A stretch of 64,000 nt of DNA from Acidobacteriaceae bacterium. Its GTDB lineage: Bacteria > Acidobacteriota > Terriglobia > Terriglobales > Acidobacteriaceae. The translations under genes were made by a program, and so were the position numbers. A model generated the notes under the pieces. That model was given only the letters and a program-made list of their open reading frames with translations. It ran no database searches and had not been told where the DNA came from. Shown here piece after piece: positions 16,746-26,508 of the stretch (position 1 is its first letter; every line of letters starts with the position of its first letter). The DNA lies in assembly GCA_003134855.1 (NCBI GenBank), contig PLCS01000011.1, positions 51,939 through 115,938 of the forward strand, in the 5' to 3' direction.

Positions 16746-17180
16746 TCAGGATTGCAGCAAGGGGTTGACCCAGCGCAGGCCTGGAAAGCGGGCAAAGTCG
16801 CGATCATTTGTATACAAAACACCGCCGTACTCTATCGTCGTTGCCGCCAAGGCCGCGTCTGTCGTGAGCTTACCCCGCACATCGCCCTTCACGAGCATCT
16901 CCCGGAAGAGCCTCCAGTACGCTTCGCCGGGGGGCATGGTTCGCACTTGGGGCATTTCCAGCCACTGGTCTACGATGGCTAGCGCCTGTTCCATGGAGAA
17001 GCGATCGCCAACTACACCGGGATAGGTCAGGATGCGAAGGAATGCGGAGATCGTCTGCCAAGGCAAACCGATGATCTCATCGCCGGAGAAGACCTCATCG
17101 ACCCACGCCAGAGCCTTCTTATGCTCTTTGCAGGTGGTGTCGTAGGCGTAGATGAGGAGGTTGACATCAAGGACGATCAT
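16746..17180 (-). CDS. vapC: VapC-type PIN-domain toxin
   Basis: 144 residues. PIN-domain acidic residues are in place: MIVLDVNLLIYAYD at the N-terminus, a central Glu (SMEQALAIVDQWLE region), and TTDAALAATTIEYG plus TNDRDFARFPGLRW at the C-terminus. VapC proteins are Mg-dependent RNases that cut tRNA or rRNA. The start overlaps the antitoxin stop by 4 bp (17177-17180), the usual coupling that keeps antitoxin made first. Confidence 0.92.
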   Translation of the reverse strand: MIVLDVNLLIYAYDTTCKEHKKALAWVDEVFSGDEIIGLPWQTISAFLRILTYPGVVGDRFSMEQALAIVDQWLEMPQVRTMPPGEAYWRLFREMLVKGDVRGKLTTDAALAATTIEYGGVLYTNDRDFARFPGLRWVNPLLQS

Positions 17181-17422
17181 CGGTGCATCGGGCCTTCCAG
17201 CGCTTCAATCAGGTCTTCCACTTTTTGATAGCGTGTTCCCAAGCCCGTGTTCATGGCGATGGGGGTGACGACAAATTTCTTCTTTGGTTCCGGATTGCCG
17301 TGTGAATTGAGACCACGGCGCAGCAGGGTATTGACCGTCCCCTTGAAAGAGTCGCCCGAGCGCCGCTGCTCCTGCTTGATGAGCACGGCAATGTCGTCGT
17401 CAATGGTAAGAGTCTTCCGCAC
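17177..17422 (-). CDS. vapB: VapB-type ribbon-helix-helix antitoxin
   Basis: 81 residues. MRKTLTIDDDIAVLIKQEQR is a typical ribbon-helix-helix DNA-binding start; the acidic C-terminal half (KVEDLIEALEG) should wrap the toxin. Such antitoxins repress their own operon, so the promoter and operator are expected just upstream of 17422. Translationally coupled to vapC. Confidence 0.88.
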   Translation of the reverse strand: MRKTLTIDDDIAVLIKQEQRRSGDSFKGTVNTLLRRGLNSHGNPEPKKKFVVTPIAMNTGLGTRYQKVEDLIEALEGPMHR

Positions 17423-17541
17423 ATCATGATGCTACTGGCAAAGACATCACGATGTCAATCCAGATCAATGTGATTTTGAGCGATAGTTGAATTCGAATCT
17501 TCCTTTACTTTCTTGAATATGAGCGTTATTCTCATTGCATT

Positions 17542-17937
17542 ATGAGATTCCGCGCCAAATTTGGACCTGAAATTTGGGTTCTTATTGCAATGCTATGTTT
17601 CTTTACCTTCCTTTGGGTCATCAAACCAGGAAACGATTTTTTTAGGTACTCGGTCCTATTCTCTGGGTTATTTGCCTTACAACAAATACTTAAAAGAATC
17701 TTTACTTACTGGGAGATCGACTCAGACTGTTTTCGCGAACGTCGGTTTTTGAAGGTCAGAGAAATTCCTTGGCAGACAGTGACTCGTGTTGGCAGATTCC
17801 AGTTTGCGGGCTATCTGTCAATTTTCTTCGTGAATCAAGACGAAGATTCCGGTTTCATCACCGTCAATCCTGCGGACCGCGAGCAACTCCTTGCCGCCTT
17901 GCGCCAGTACGCCCCGCAAGCCAAATTTGACGTGTAA
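17542..17937 (+). CDS. membrane protein with a PH-like domain, hypothetical
   Basis: 131 residues. Two hydrophobic segments (WVLIAMLCFFTFLWVI and FFRYSVLFSGLFALQQIL) are followed by a soluble part that looks like a bacterial PH domain: YWEIDSDCFRERRFLKVREI and IPWQTVTRVGRF, the pattern of the DUF304/bPH2 type. Visibly more A+T-rich than icd next to it. Transcribed away from the vapBC pair; function unknown. Confidence 0.65.
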   Translation: MRFRAKFGPEIWVLIAMLCFFTFLWVIKPGNDFFRYSVLFSGLFALQQILKRIFTYWEIDSDCFRERRFLKVREIPWQTVTRVGRFQFAGYLSIFFVNQDEDSGFITVNPADREQLLAALRQYAPQAKFDV

Positions 17938-18093
17938 GAACAAAGAATTTCTCACGAATGGGCACTCGCCTGTTCCATCTGCGCATTCATCCTGCATGGA
18001 TAGGCTTTTCCGCCTCTTCCGCCATTGCCATGCGCGATTTGCAGGTGGTAGCCTCTAAACTGACTGTATGTGAGGAGGATCACAATAAAACCG

Positions 18094-19494
18094 ATGCAAG
18101 CCACCTACAACGGGCTGGAATTGCCGCAGGACGGCCAGCCAATCGAGTACGCTAACGGGCAGTTCGACGTGCCCGACCATCCCATCATTCCTTACATCGA
18201 GGGCGACGGCACGGGGCGCGACATCTGGAAGGCCTCCGAACGGGTCTTCGACGCCGCGGTCGAGAAGGCATACGGCGGCCGGCGGGCGATTCGCTGGTTT
18301 GAGATCTTCGCCGGCGAGAAGGCCTTTCGGGGCTTCGGCGCCTGGCTGCCGGACGATACGGTGGCCGCGGCGCGCGATCTCCGCGTCTCCATCAAAGGAC
18401 CGCTGACGACGCCGGTGGGCGGCGGCATCCGCTCGCTGAACGTGGCGCTGCGGCAGCTCCTCGACCTCTACGCCTGCGTGCGGCCGGTCAAGTACTACCA
18501 GGGCGTGCCCAGCCCAGTGAAGCACCCGGAGCGGGTGGACATCATCATCTACCGCGAGAACACCGAGGATGTGTACTCGGGCATCGAGTTCAAAGAGGGA
18601 AGCGCGGACGCGGCGCGGCTGATCGACTTTCTCAACAACGACCTCTTGTCCGAAACCAAGAAGAAAGTACGCGAAGACTCCGGCGTGGGCATCAAGCCGA
18701 TCTCGATCTTCGGGAGCAAGCGGCTGGTGCGCTACGCCATCCGCGCCGCGCTCGACGCGGGCCGCAAGACCGTCACGCTGGTCCACAAGGGGAATATCCA
18801 GAAGTTCACCGAGGGGGCCTTCCGCGAGTGGGGCTATGAAGTGGCTACGCAGGAGTTCCGCGCCGAGACGGTCACCGAGCGCGAGAGCTGGATTCTGGGC
18901 AACAACGATGCCTGCCCGGGCCTGACCGTCGAGCAGAATGCCGCGCTGATTGAGCCGGGTCTGGAGATGGGCTCTCCGAGCTACCGCGACGCGGTTTATC
19001 TGGAGATCGAGGGCGTGCTCCGCACCATCGGCCCATCCCACGGCAACGGCGTATGGAAGTCGAAGCTGCTCATCAACGACCGCATCGCCGACTCGATCTT
19101 CCAGCAGATCATCATCAGGCCGGAGGACTACAGCGTGCTGGCGACAACTAATTTGAATGGCGACTACATTTCGGATGCGGCGGCGGCGCAGGTGGGTGGC
19201 CTGGGCATCGCGCCCGGCGCCAACATCGGCGACGGCTACGCGGTCTTTGAGGCCACGCACGGCACCGCGCCGAAGTACGCCGACAAGGACATGATCAATC
19301 CCGGCTCGGTGATTCTCTCCGGCGTGATGCTGCTGGATTTCATCGGCTGGAAGGAAGCGGCGCGGCTGATTGAGGCGTCGCTGGAAAAGACCATCCTGCA
19401 GAAGTTTGTGACGTATGATTTCGAGCGGCAGACTGCGGGGGCGACCAAGGTCGGCACCAGCGAGTTCGCTTCACGCATCATCGGCAATATGTAA
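18094..19494 (+). CDS. icd: isocitrate dehydrogenase, NADP-type
   Basis: TCA-cycle enzyme making 2-oxoglutarate from isocitrate. Family motifs: [13 protein letters not shown] near the N-terminus, [20 protein letters not shown] with the substrate-binding Ser/Asn/Arg residues, [13 protein letters not shown] with the catalytic Tyr, [14 protein letters not shown] with the catalytic Lys, and [14 protein letters not shown] with metal-binding Asp residues. The start is not certain: AGGAGG (18073-18078) lies 15 bases before the ATG at 18094, while a GTG at 18070 lies upstream of it. 2-Oxoglutarate is also the substrate of the korAB enzyme in this window. Confidence 0.95.
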   Translation: MQATYNGLELPQDGQPIEYANGQFDVPDHPIIPYIEGDGTGRDIWKASERVFDAAVEKAYGGRRAIRWFEIFAGEKAFRGFGAWLPDDTVAAARDLRVSIKGPLTTPVGGGIRSLNVALRQLLDLYACVRPVKYYQGVPSPVKHPERVDIIIYRENTEDVYSGIEFKEGSADAARLIDFLNNDLLSETKKKVREDSGVGIKPISIFGSKRLVRYAIRAALDAGRKTVTLVHKGNIQKFTEGAFREWGYEVATQEFRAETVTERESWILGNNDACPGLTVEQNAALIEPGLEMGSPSYRDAVYLEIEGVLRTIGPSHGNGVWKSKLLINDRIADSIFQQIIIRPEDYSVLATTNLNGDYISDAAAAQVGGLGIAPGANIGDGYAVFEATHGTAPKYADKDMINPGSVILSGVMLLDFIGWKEAARLIEASLEKTILQKFVTYDFERQTAGATKVGTSEFASRIIGNM

Positions 19495-19498
19495 CGGC

Positions 19499-19573
19499 AG
19501 GGACTAAGGGACTAGGGACTGAGGGACTAGTTTTCCGACCCTAAATCCCTAGTCCCTATTCCCTAGTCCCTGT
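19499..19573. repeat. head-to-head GGGACTA arrays forming a hairpin
   Basis: A run of four AGGGACT-type units (7 or 8 bp spacing) is followed after about 12 bases by four units of the reverse complement AGTCCCT type. The structure fills the icd-mdh gap and could form a hairpin of more than 20 bp in the transcript, either ending or stabilising it. Confidence 0.8.
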
Positions 19574-19600
19574 TCACCAATTTCCCCGAGGAGGAAAGTA

Positions 19601-20527
19601 ATGCGCAAGAAAGTTAGTATTATCGGCGCCGGCAATGTCGGCTCAACGGCAGCGCACTGGCTGATGGCCAAGGAACTGGCCGATGTGGTGATGATCGACG
19701 TGGTCGAGGGCGTGCCGCAGGGCAAGGCGCTGGACCTGCGCCAGGCTCTTCCCATTGAGCGATCCGACGTGCACATCACCGGCTCGAACGACTACGCCGA
19801 TACGGCCAACAGCGACGTGGTGATCATCACCGCCGGCATTGCCCGTAAACCAGGCATGAGCCGCGACGACCTGCTGCACACTAACTTCAAGATCATGACC
19901 GATGTGGTCAAGAACGTGGTTGCCTATTCGCCGGAGTCGATTCTGATTGTCGTCTCCAACCCGCTGGACGCGATGGTGCAGGCCGCCTATCGCCTCTCTG
20001 GCTTCAACCGCGAACGGGTCATCGGCATGGCCGGGATCCTGGATTCCGGGCGCTTCAAGAGCTTCATCGCCGAGGAGTTGCAGGTGAGCGTGGAGAACAT
20101 GAGCTGCCTGGTTCTGGGCGGGCACGGCGATAATATGGTTCCCCTGATCCGCTACACCACTGTGGCTTCGATTCCCATCACCGAACTGCTCTCCAAAGAG
20201 CGCATTGACGCCATCATCCAGCGTACCCGCGACGGCGGCGGCGAGATTGTGAAGTACCTCAAGACCGGCAGCGCCTACTACGCTCCCTCGGCGGCGGCGG
20301 TGGAGATGGCCGAGGCCATCCTCAAGGACAAGAAGAAGATTTTACCTTGCGCGGCCTATCTGGAAGGCGAGTACGGGGTCAACGGCTACTTCATGGGCGT
20401 GCTGTGCAAACTGGGCGCCGCGGGCCTCGAACAGATCGTCGAGATCAGGCTCAGCGATGAGGAGCACGCCGCGCTGATGAAGAGCGCCGCGGCCGTCAAG
20501 GAACTCTGCGACGTGATCGGCGTGTAA
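19601..20527 (+). CDS. mdh: malate dehydrogenase (LDH-like type)
   Basis: 308 residues. NAD-binding motif [15 protein letters not shown], with the Asp after the second strand (VVMIDVVEG) pointing to NAD. Substrate residues: [17 protein letters not shown] with the active-site Arg pair, [18 protein letters not shown], and the catalytic His in [11 protein letters not shown]. The Arg at the substrate-specificity loop (ARKPGMSR) marks malate and not lactate. A strong GAGGAGG precedes the ATG. Located next to icd, so two TCA-cycle steps are grouped. Confidence 0.95.
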   Translation: MRKKVSIIGAGNVGSTAAHWLMAKELADVVMIDVVEGVPQGKALDLRQALPIERSDVHITGSNDYADTANSDVVIITAGIARKPGMSRDDLLHTNFKIMTDVVKNVVAYSPESILIVVSNPLDAMVQAAYRLSGFNRERVIGMAGILDSGRFKSFIAEELQVSVENMSCLVLGGHGDNMVPLIRYTTVASIPITELLSKERIDAIIQRTRDGGGEIVKYLKTGSAYYAPSAAAVEMAEAILKDKKKILPCAAYLEGEYGVNGYFMGVLCKLGAAGLEQIVEIRLSDEEHAALMKSAAAVKELCDVIGV

Positions 20528-20910
20528 ACAGCAGCTCGCTATTAGCTTTTAATTCTTCCGGCAATCTCCGGCTTTCCAAAGAGTCAGCAACGCTGCTGCG
20601 CTATTCCGACCGGCTGGGATGCGCGCGCGGCTCAAAGTCCTTCCCGCCTGCGCATGGTGATTGCCGCTTAACAACGCACGATCCACGCCGCCTGCGGGCA
20701 ACTCAAGCGGACAGTGGACTGGTGAGGGTATCCCTCCATCGTATTCGGTCGTCCGTTCATCTCCGAATGGACCGGCGCCGACTGCGCTTTCCATCGATGC
20801 CCGGAAGTGCCAGCGTTCCCCGGAAATGCAACTTCCGTTCCTAGAAGAGAACTTGAAGAGGCAGATTTCCTGAATTTCGATGAATCTCCAGCGAACACGG
20901 CGCTATCTTA
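20528..20910. other. 383-bp intergenic region without a recognisable gene
   Basis: Frames on both strands give implausible products without start signals. A small imperfect hairpin around 20752-20775 (GTCCGTTC with GAATGGAC) is the only structure noticed. It separates mdh from the J-domain gene and must hold the latter's promoter. Confidence 0.5.
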
Positions 20911-21528
20911 ATGAAAGGGAAGCGTATCTCCCAGGAGTCCCTTTTGAAACATCAAGATCACTACGAATTCATGCAAATCAGTCCCAATGCAGAGCCTGAC
21001 ACAATCAACCGTGTATATAAGTTTCTCGCGGCCCGCTTACACCCGGACAACCCGGAGACCGGCGATGCGGATAAGTTTTTTCAGCTGAAAGAGGCCTACG
21101 ACGTCTTGTCCAATTCAGCGCGCCGCGCCGAATACGATGCGATGCATGCAAAGGAGACGCCCGAAACGGTCCCGATGTCGAGTTCGATGGATTTCATGGA
21201 TAGCCTGGATGGCGAGTTGAACCGGAGGCTGGCGGTGCTGGCGGTGCTCTATATCCGCCGCCGCGCCTTCCCCAACACCCCGGAGGTTTCCCTCTCCGCG
21301 ATCGAAGGCAGCATGGGGTTTCCGCGCGATTATCTGGAATTCACGCTTTGGTATCTTCTCAAGAAAGGGTACATCTCCCGAGCGGACAACTCAGCATTGA
21401 CACTGACGGCAGAGGGCGTGGACTTCGTGGAAACGCAACGTGTCAGCCTGCCGATTCTGAGTAGGTTGCTGACCAGCGGCGCAGGCACCTCCACCACGGA
21501 CAGGCGTGACCGCGGGCAAGGCATTTGA
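20911..21528 (+). CDS. J-domain protein with a C-terminal winged-helix-like region
   Basis: 205 residues. Residues about 15-75 form a J domain with the essential His-Pro-Asp (ARLHPDNPETGD) and the closing LKEAYDVLSNSARRAEYD, so it should stimulate an Hsp70 ATPase. The rest lacks the Gly/Phe and zinc regions of DnaJ; instead residues about 110-185 (EVSLSAIEGSMGFPRDYLEF, LLKKGYISRADNSALTLTAE) look like a winged helix. This makes it a specialised co-chaperone or regulator and not DnaJ itself. No dnaK is adjacent. Confidence 0.85.
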   Translation: MKGKRISQESLLKHQDHYEFMQISPNAEPDTINRVYKFLAARLHPDNPETGDADKFFQLKEAYDVLSNSARRAEYDAMHAKETPETVPMSSSMDFMDSLDGELNRRLAVLAVLYIRRRAFPNTPEVSLSAIEGSMGFPRDYLEFTLWYLLKKGYISRADNSALTLTAEGVDFVETQRVSLPILSRLLTSGAGTSTTDRRDRGQGI

Positions 21529-21691
21529 GCCTTCCCAAACGCCTGCCGATATTCCTGTCGAAAGGCGCGGCCGCGTGGACTGGCGCAAACGGGGATGATC
21601 TGACGGCATGGATCGGCTCTGGCGGCTGACTCTGTTCTCAGGGGGACACGTTGACCATCCTCCGCTGTGCCAGGCGGCGATTGCCTCGACG

Positions 21692-22192
21692 CTAGTTGCT
21701 GGGCATGGGCAGTGGCTTGACGCTGCCGCAGTCCGGGCCTTTGTAAATGGAGGAGGACTCGATGGTGTATTCCATTGTCATGGTGTTCGGCCCCATCGGC
21801 ATCGCTCCTATAAAGTGCACTTTACCCTTGGCGTGATCGGGATCGGTCCACGAGGATTCCAGGGTTCCCTTGCCCGCCATCCTGCCGCTGCAAATCCAGT
21901 CGGCGGTCATGCTGGAGGGGTGCATCACGACGTTGCTGATCTGGCATTCGTTGTTGCGGCTCTGCGGCATGGGGGCGCCGTACTTGTCGATCATGGCCTG
22001 GGTCAGACAAACCTGCGTGGTGTGCGGGCCGCCGCCGGGCATTGTCATGCCCCCGGGCATGGGCGACTGCTGCCAAGTCATGTTGGTGGTCATCTCCCAC
22101 AGGCCGGGTTTTCTGTTGGCCTGCGCCCAGGCAAAGATTGCCAGAGCGAACAGGCAACAGCTCATCGTAATCCAAACTCGAGTCTTTCGCAT
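21692..22192 (-). CDS. secreted DUF3617-family protein
   Basis: 166 residues with a signal peptide (VWITMSCCLFALAIFAWAQA) and the DUF3617 opening KPGLWEMTTNMT. Four cysteines after the signal peptide (two near CLTQ and NECQ, one in WICSG, one in PDCGS) could form disulfides. The family is common in acidobacteria and proteobacteria and has no known function. A good GAGGAGG precedes the start at 22192. Two Met/Pro/Gly-rich stretches (SPMPGGMTMPGGG) might bind metal, which is speculation. Confidence 0.85.
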   Translation of the reverse strand: MRKTRVWITMSCCLFALAIFAWAQANRKPGLWEMTTNMTWQQSPMPGGMTMPGGGPHTTQVCLTQAMIDKYGAPMPQSRNNECQISNVVMHPSSMTADWICSGRMAGKGTLESSWTDPDHAKGKVHFIGAMPMGPNTMTMEYTIESSSIYKGPDCGSVKPLPMPSN

Positions 22193-22277
22193 GAAACCTC
22201 CTCAATGCTTGCGCCGGCTCATAGCCGCGCAAGCCTACACTTTATCGCAACGCGCAATCGGCAGGGAAGAGAAAAAT

Positions 22278-23342
22278 TCAGCGCCGCCCCGCGACAGCCG
22301 TTTGCCCCAGCGCCAGTAACGCGCCGGTCACGCGGCCGGCGGCGTGGCGGACCACGCTCTCTTCGCTGGCAAAGTCGCCGGAAATGACTCGCACGCCCAG
22401 CGCTTCGATGCGCTCGATGTCTGCCTCGATAGGCGAGGCTCCCTCGGCCGCATAGCGCGCCAGCGTCTCCGCGGAAAAGGCCGCGGTGTTCACCAGGGCA
22501 TAGTCGAAGATGGGTGCGCGGGTGTGCTCATAAATCCGCTCGATGTGCTCGGAGGCGGTCAGGTTCAGGCTTTCGTTGGCCTGGGTCATCAGGTTGCAGA
22601 TGAAGACGCGCACGCCGCGGGCGTTGGCCAGCGCCGCGGGCATTCCTTGCACCAGCAGGTTGGTAATCAGCGAGGTGTACAGCGAGCCCGGCCCCACAGT
22701 GATCAGATCGGCGCGCTCGATGGCCTCCAGCGTCTCCGGCAAAGCAGCCGCGTCCGGAGGGTCGAGCATCAGCTCCACGATGCGCTTGCGGCTGGCGGTA
22801 ATTTTGGTTTCGCCGCGCACCAGCGAGCCGTCGTCCATGCGCGCCACCAGCGAGGCGTTGGCCGTGGTCACCGGAAAAATGCGCCCGCGCGTTGCCAGAA
22901 TCTTTGATGCCAGTTGGATGGCCTGGCCGAAGTCGCCGGTGATCTCGGTGAGCGCGGCAACAAAGAGATTGCCGAAGTTGTGTCCTTGCAAGGAATCGCC
23001 CTTGCGAAAGCGATGGCCAAAGAGCTTGGCCAGCATATCTTCTTCCTCGCTGAGCGCCACCATGCAGTTGCGCAGGTCGCCGGGAGGCAGCATATTGAAG
23101 CCCTTGCGCAGCCGGCCGCTGGAGCCGCCGTCGTCGGTGACGGTGACCACCGCGGCCAGATCGCTGATGAGGCCCGGCTCGCAGGGCGCGCACGCAGTCA
23201 CATGGCTGCGCAGCCCGCGCAGCAGCGTGGAGAGGCCGGTGCCGCCGCCAATGGCCACCACGCGCAGCGGCCTGTCCGGCACAGCGCCAGAAAACGGCTG
23301 CGGAAGCGGTTCCGGATTCGACGATATGGCCGCGGGAATCAA
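22278..23342 (-). CDS. yvcK: YvcK/CofD-like gluconeogenesis factor
   Basis: 354 residues of the UPF0052/CofD-like family: VVAIGGGTGLSTLLRGL at the N-terminus, VTVTDDGGSSGRLR, LPPGDLRNCMVALS, GHNFGNLFVAALTEI, and VGPGSLYTSLITNLLV. Homologues bind UDP-sugars and are needed for carbon-flux control and cell-wall synthesis. The start is probably the TTG at 23342, since no ATG is available before the glycine-rich motif; it follows the upstream TPR gene by seven bases, so the two form an operon. Confidence 0.92.
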   Translation of the reverse strand: MIPAAISSNPEPLPQPFSGAVPDRPLRVVAIGGGTGLSTLLRGLRSHVTACAPCEPGLISDLAAVVTVTDDGGSSGRLRKGFNMLPPGDLRNCMVALSEEEDMLAKLFGHRFRKGDSLQGHNFGNLFVAALTEITGDFGQAIQLASKILATRGRIFPVTTANASLVARMDDGSLVRGETKITASRKRIVELMLDPPDAAALPETLEAIERADLITVGPGSLYTSLITNLLVQGMPAALANARGVRVFICNLMTQANESLNLTASEHIERIYEHTRAPIFDYALVNTAAFSAETLARYAAEGASPIEADIERIEALGVRVISGDFASEESVVRHAAGRVTGALLALGQTAVAGRR

Positions 23343-23349
23343 GGAGACC

Positions 23350-23913
23350 TTAAGGGACCTCGGGATATAACAGCTCGGTAAACCGAGGGTCGTCGGCCAT
23401 GCTTTGGAAGTCGTTGTCGACCCGCGCCTGGAGACGGTTCTTGTGGTTCAGTTCGATAGCCTGTCCCAGATTCCTGAGGCAGTCCTGGGTGCGCCCGGTC
23501 ATCGCGTCCAGCAGCGCCAGCCCATAGAAGGCGAAGTCGGCCTTGGGATAATCCGCCAGAATGAGGTTGAACTGCTCGCGCGCCTCCTCGTAGTAGCCGG
23601 TGTTCAACTGCGAGACGGCGTAGTCGTAGTGCTCCTCGGGCGTCAGGAACGTCAGGTTGTGCTTTTCCATTTGCCGCCGGCAGGTGCTGATGTACATCTT
23701 GCAGCGTTCCTTGAGCTCGGCGGGCGCGGCGGGGAGCATCTTCTCGAAAGCGGCCAGCGCCTTGTCGTACTTGCCCTGCTGCAAGAGTTGCACGGCGGCC
23801 TGATAGTGCTGCAAGGCCGCTCCCGCGCTTGCGCTGGAGTGTCCGCCGGCCTTGCCGGATGGTGAAGGTTCTTTCTTATGGTCGTGCGCCACGGATCGGG
23901 CCTCTTGCCTCAT
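23350..23913 (-). CDS. tetratricopeptide-repeat protein
   Basis: 187 residues. TPR-like helices are seen in YQAAVQLLQQGKYDKALAAF, YDYAVSQLNTGYYEEAREQF and a third repeat around YGLALLDAMTGRTQDCLRNL. The N-terminal 30 residues are basic and Ser/Gly-rich, with no signal peptide, so it is cytoplasmic. The closing NDFQSMADDPRFTELL is typical of bacterial TPR proteins that act as scaffolds. It heads a two-gene operon with yvcK. Confidence 0.85.
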   Translation of the reverse strand: MRQEARSVAHDHKKEPSPSGKAGGHSSASAGAALQHYQAAVQLLQQGKYDKALAAFEKMLPAAPAELKERCKMYISTCRRQMEKHNLTFLTPEEHYDYAVSQLNTGYYEEAREQFNLILADYPKADFAFYGLALLDAMTGRTQDCLRNLGQAIELNHKNRLQARVDNDFQSMADDPRFTELLYPEVP

Positions 23914-24049
23914 CAGTTTGCTAAAAATCTGTTCATCTCAGGAGCGGTTGAGCCGGTTCGAGTCCGGCAGAACACCCGCGTCTGGGAGTTGGCTGCTCAG
24001 GCACTCTTTATACGCATTACCTCGCCTCACGTCAAGGCGGACCGATACG

Positions 24050-24712
24050 CTAGCCTGATCTGCCAGTCAATTTCGCTTGCCCGGCAGTTCCGGAATTGCC
24101 GTAAACGGCAGGGTTCAGCGACGGATCGTTGTACATTTTCAATTGGCGATAGAGCTTGAATCGCTTCGTCCCCGCCAGGATTTCGCCCCACAATGCATCC
24201 AGGCAGGCGGCCAGATCCGCCCGCTGCTCCTCAAGGATGGCGAGCCGGTCGAGATTCCGCTGAGCGTGGCCCTCGGGAGCGTTGGCGCGCTCCGCTTCCT
24301 CGCGCGTGTGATAAATCTTCAGCGCCAGGATCGAGAGCCGGTCGATCATCAGCCCCGGCGTCTCGGAGTGCAACGCCGCCGCCGGGTTGGGCAGGTCGCG
24401 GGCTGCGAGCCAGGCCAGCAAGGCGCTGTCCAGCCCCTCGGCCAGATCGTTGCGCCGCTGGTTGGTGGAGTCCACGCGCCGCTTCACCGCGGCTATCTCG
24501 GCGTCGGTTGCGCCGGGAACGCGCGCCTCGTCTTCAATGTGCCACAGCTCGAAGTTGGCGCGATGCTGGCCGCTGACCAGGTTCAGCCAATCCGTGCATG
24601 AGCCGGGCTTGGCGGCGCCGGCCTCCGCCTGGTGCCATGCGCGCGTCTCGCGATCCTGCTGGCTGACGATTTCCTCTGCCGATAGCATTTGGACTTTCCT
24701 TGGTTTGGGCAT
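24050..24712 (-). CDS. DUF4254-family protein
   Basis: 220 residues from the ATG at 24712. The family signature NFELWHIEDEARVP is present around residue 55, followed by RRVDSTNQRRNDLAEGLD and GLMIDRLSILALKIYHTREE. All-helical, cytoplasmic. In other genomes members sit near glycosyltransferase genes, but here the neighbours are unrelated. Function unknown. A nine-residue upstream extension is possible but lacks support. Confidence 0.8.
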   Translation of the reverse strand: MPKPRKVQMLSAEEIVSQQDRETRAWHQAEAGAAKPGSCTDWLNLVSGQHRANFELWHIEDEARVPGATDAEIAAVKRRVDSTNQRRNDLAEGLDSALLAWLAARDLPNPAAALHSETPGLMIDRLSILALKIYHTREEAERANAPEGHAQRNLDRLAILEEQRADLAACLDALWGEILAGTKRFKLYRQLKMYNDPSLNPAVYGNSGTAGQAKLTGRSG

Positions 24713-24838
24713 GGCGCAAACGCCTGAGTTCTGGTACAAGCGTCTATGGTAGAACTATCCTCGCATGCGGTCCAGGCATGAGGCATAACCGAGTCCATTT
24801 CCCAGAACCGGCAACTGTGCTAACCTCTACACAATCAC

Positions 24839-26467
24839 ATGGCTTCCGAGAAAAACAAACTCTATTACGGCGACAATCTCGATGTCCTTCAGCGGTACGT
24901 CAAGGACGAGTCGGTAGACCTCATTTACCTCGACCCTCCCTTCAACTCGCGTCAGGACTACAACGTCCTCTTCGCTGAGAAGGACGGCTCGCAGTCCAGC
25001 TCCCAGATTCACGCCTTCGAGGACACCTGGGAGTGGAATATCGAAGCCGAGCGAACCTTGGAACAGATTATCGAAAAGGGCGGCCGGGTGGCTGATGCCC
25101 TGCGCTCCTTCCGAACTTTTCTCGGCGGCTCCGACATGATGGCCTATCTCGCCATGATGGCTCCGCGGCTGGTTGAGTTGCGTCGCGTGCTCAAAGAAAC
25201 CGGCTCCATCTATCTGCACTGCGATCCGACCGCCAGCCACTACCTGAAAATTTTGATGGATGCTGTCTTTGGGCCGCAGTTCTTTCGAAATGAGGTGGTG
25301 TGGGAACGCACGACTGGCAGAAAGTCTGGAAAACAATACGGAAGAGTCCACGACATTTTGCTTTTCTTCAGCAGGGGTGAGAAGACAAGTTGGAATCCTC
25401 CCGCGAAGCCACAGACGGAGGCTACCGCGAAAGGGCACGATCTACTAAGAGATGAGGGCGGGCTTTATCGCCTTTCCGACCTCACCGGTGCTGGCCAAGG
25501 TCCCCCACGTGTCTTTGACGGAAAGACTATTGATCCCCCGCATGGCCGACATTGGGCGTTCGACCAAGAGGGGTTGGACAGGTTATGGAGCGAAGGGCGC
25601 ATTACCAAGTCACGACGCGGCAAGCCTCGCATGAAGACCTACATCAAGGATCTTGCCGGAGTCGCTATTAGGGACATTTGGACAGATATAAGGCCGCTCA
25701 ACTCTGCCGCAGCCGAGCGCCTAGGATACGACACGCAAAAGCCCGAAGCCCTTCTCGAACGCATCATCAATGCCAGTTCCAACGAAAGGGACATGGTTCT
25801 CGATCCTTTCTGTGGCTGCGGAACGACAGTCCAGGTGGCGCAGCGCCTCAATCGTCGCTGGATCGGCATCGACATTACACACTTAGCTATCGGCCTCATC
25901 AAGAAGCGACTCTCGGACGCCTTTGGCCCTGAAATTAGGTCTACCTATGACGTGATCGGCGAGCCGACGGATTACGCAGGTGCCGCGGCGCTGGCCGCAG
26001 AGAACAAGTACCAGTTCCAGTGGTGGGCGCTGGGACAGGTTGGCGCGCGTCCCGCTGAGCAGAAGAAGGGCGCGGATCGCGGCATCGACGGGCGGCTCTA
26101 CTTCCACGACGACGACTCCGGCCACTCCAAGCAGATCATCTTTTCTGTTAAGGCGGGAAGCGTATCCGTGCCCCAGGTTCGCGATCTGGAGGGCGTACTG
26201 GATCATGAAAAGGCACAGATCGGCGTTTTTATCTGCTTTGAAGAACCGACTAGGCCAATGCTCCGGCAAGCAGCCGAAGCAGGTCTCTACAAGTCATCCG
26301 ACGGCACTACTTATCCCAAGCTGCAAATCCTCACCGTCGAGCAAATTCTGAAAGGCAAGCAGCCGGAGTACCCGCTGCACCGCCGCGACGCTACCTTCAA
26401 AAAGGCTCCACGCAGCCGTCCCGCCGTGGCAGAGAATCTGATCTTGCCACTGTTGCCGAGGGAGTAA
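24839..26467 (+). CDS. DNA methyltransferase fused to a nuclease-like C-terminal domain
   Basis: 542 residues. The N-terminal part is an amino-methyltransferase of the beta order: catalytic DPPFNS (residues about 34-39) comes before the AdoMet motif DPFCGCGTTVQVA (about 319-331). WERTTG and YDTQKPEALLERII are usual for N6-adenine or N4-cytosine enzymes of this class. After residue 385 a separate domain has ADRGIDGRLYF and IIFSVKAGSVSV, which look like the Asp and the x-x-Lys of a PD-(D/E)xK/Mrr-like nuclease, with Ser in place of the usual Glu/Gln. It could therefore be a single-chain restriction-modification enzyme. The next gene encodes another nuclease-like protein. Confidence 0.85.
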   Translation: MASEKNKLYYGDNLDVLQRYVKDESVDLIYLDPPFNSRQDYNVLFAEKDGSQSSSQIHAFEDTWEWNIEAERTLEQIIEKGGRVADALRSFRTFLGGSDMMAYLAMMAPRLVELRRVLKETGSIYLHCDPTASHYLKILMDAVFGPQFFRNEVVWERTTGRKSGKQYGRVHDILLFFSRGEKTSWNPPAKPQTEATAKGHDLLRDEGGLYRLSDLTGAGQGPPRVFDGKTIDPPHGRHWAFDQEGLDRLWSEGRITKSRRGKPRMKTYIKDLAGVAIRDIWTDIRPLNSAAAERLGYDTQKPEALLERIINASSNERDMVLDPFCGCGTTVQVAQRLNRRWIGIDITHLAIGLIKKRLSDAFGPEIRSTYDVIGEPTDYAGAAALAAENKYQFQWWALGQVGARPAEQKKGADRGIDGRLYFHDDDSGHSKQIIFSVKAGSVSVPQVRDLEGVLDHEKAQIGVFICFEEPTRPMLRQAAEAGLYKSSDGTTYPKLQILTVEQILKGKQPEYPLHRRDATFKKAPRSRPAVAENLILPLLPRE

Positions 26468-26508
26468 AATAGTCTCGTCGATCAGCGCAGATGCAGCACG
26501 GAGGTGAC

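Noticed and set aside
18055..19260. 401-residue open frame opposite icd
   Set aside because: Antisense shadow of a certain gene.
23913..23975. tRNA-like stretch with a good T-arm (GCCGG-TTCGAGT-CCGGC) and a TTGCTAA loop like a serine anticodon
   Set aside because: The acceptor strands do not pair, the anticodon stem is broken and there is no CCA; it is at best a relic and may be chance.
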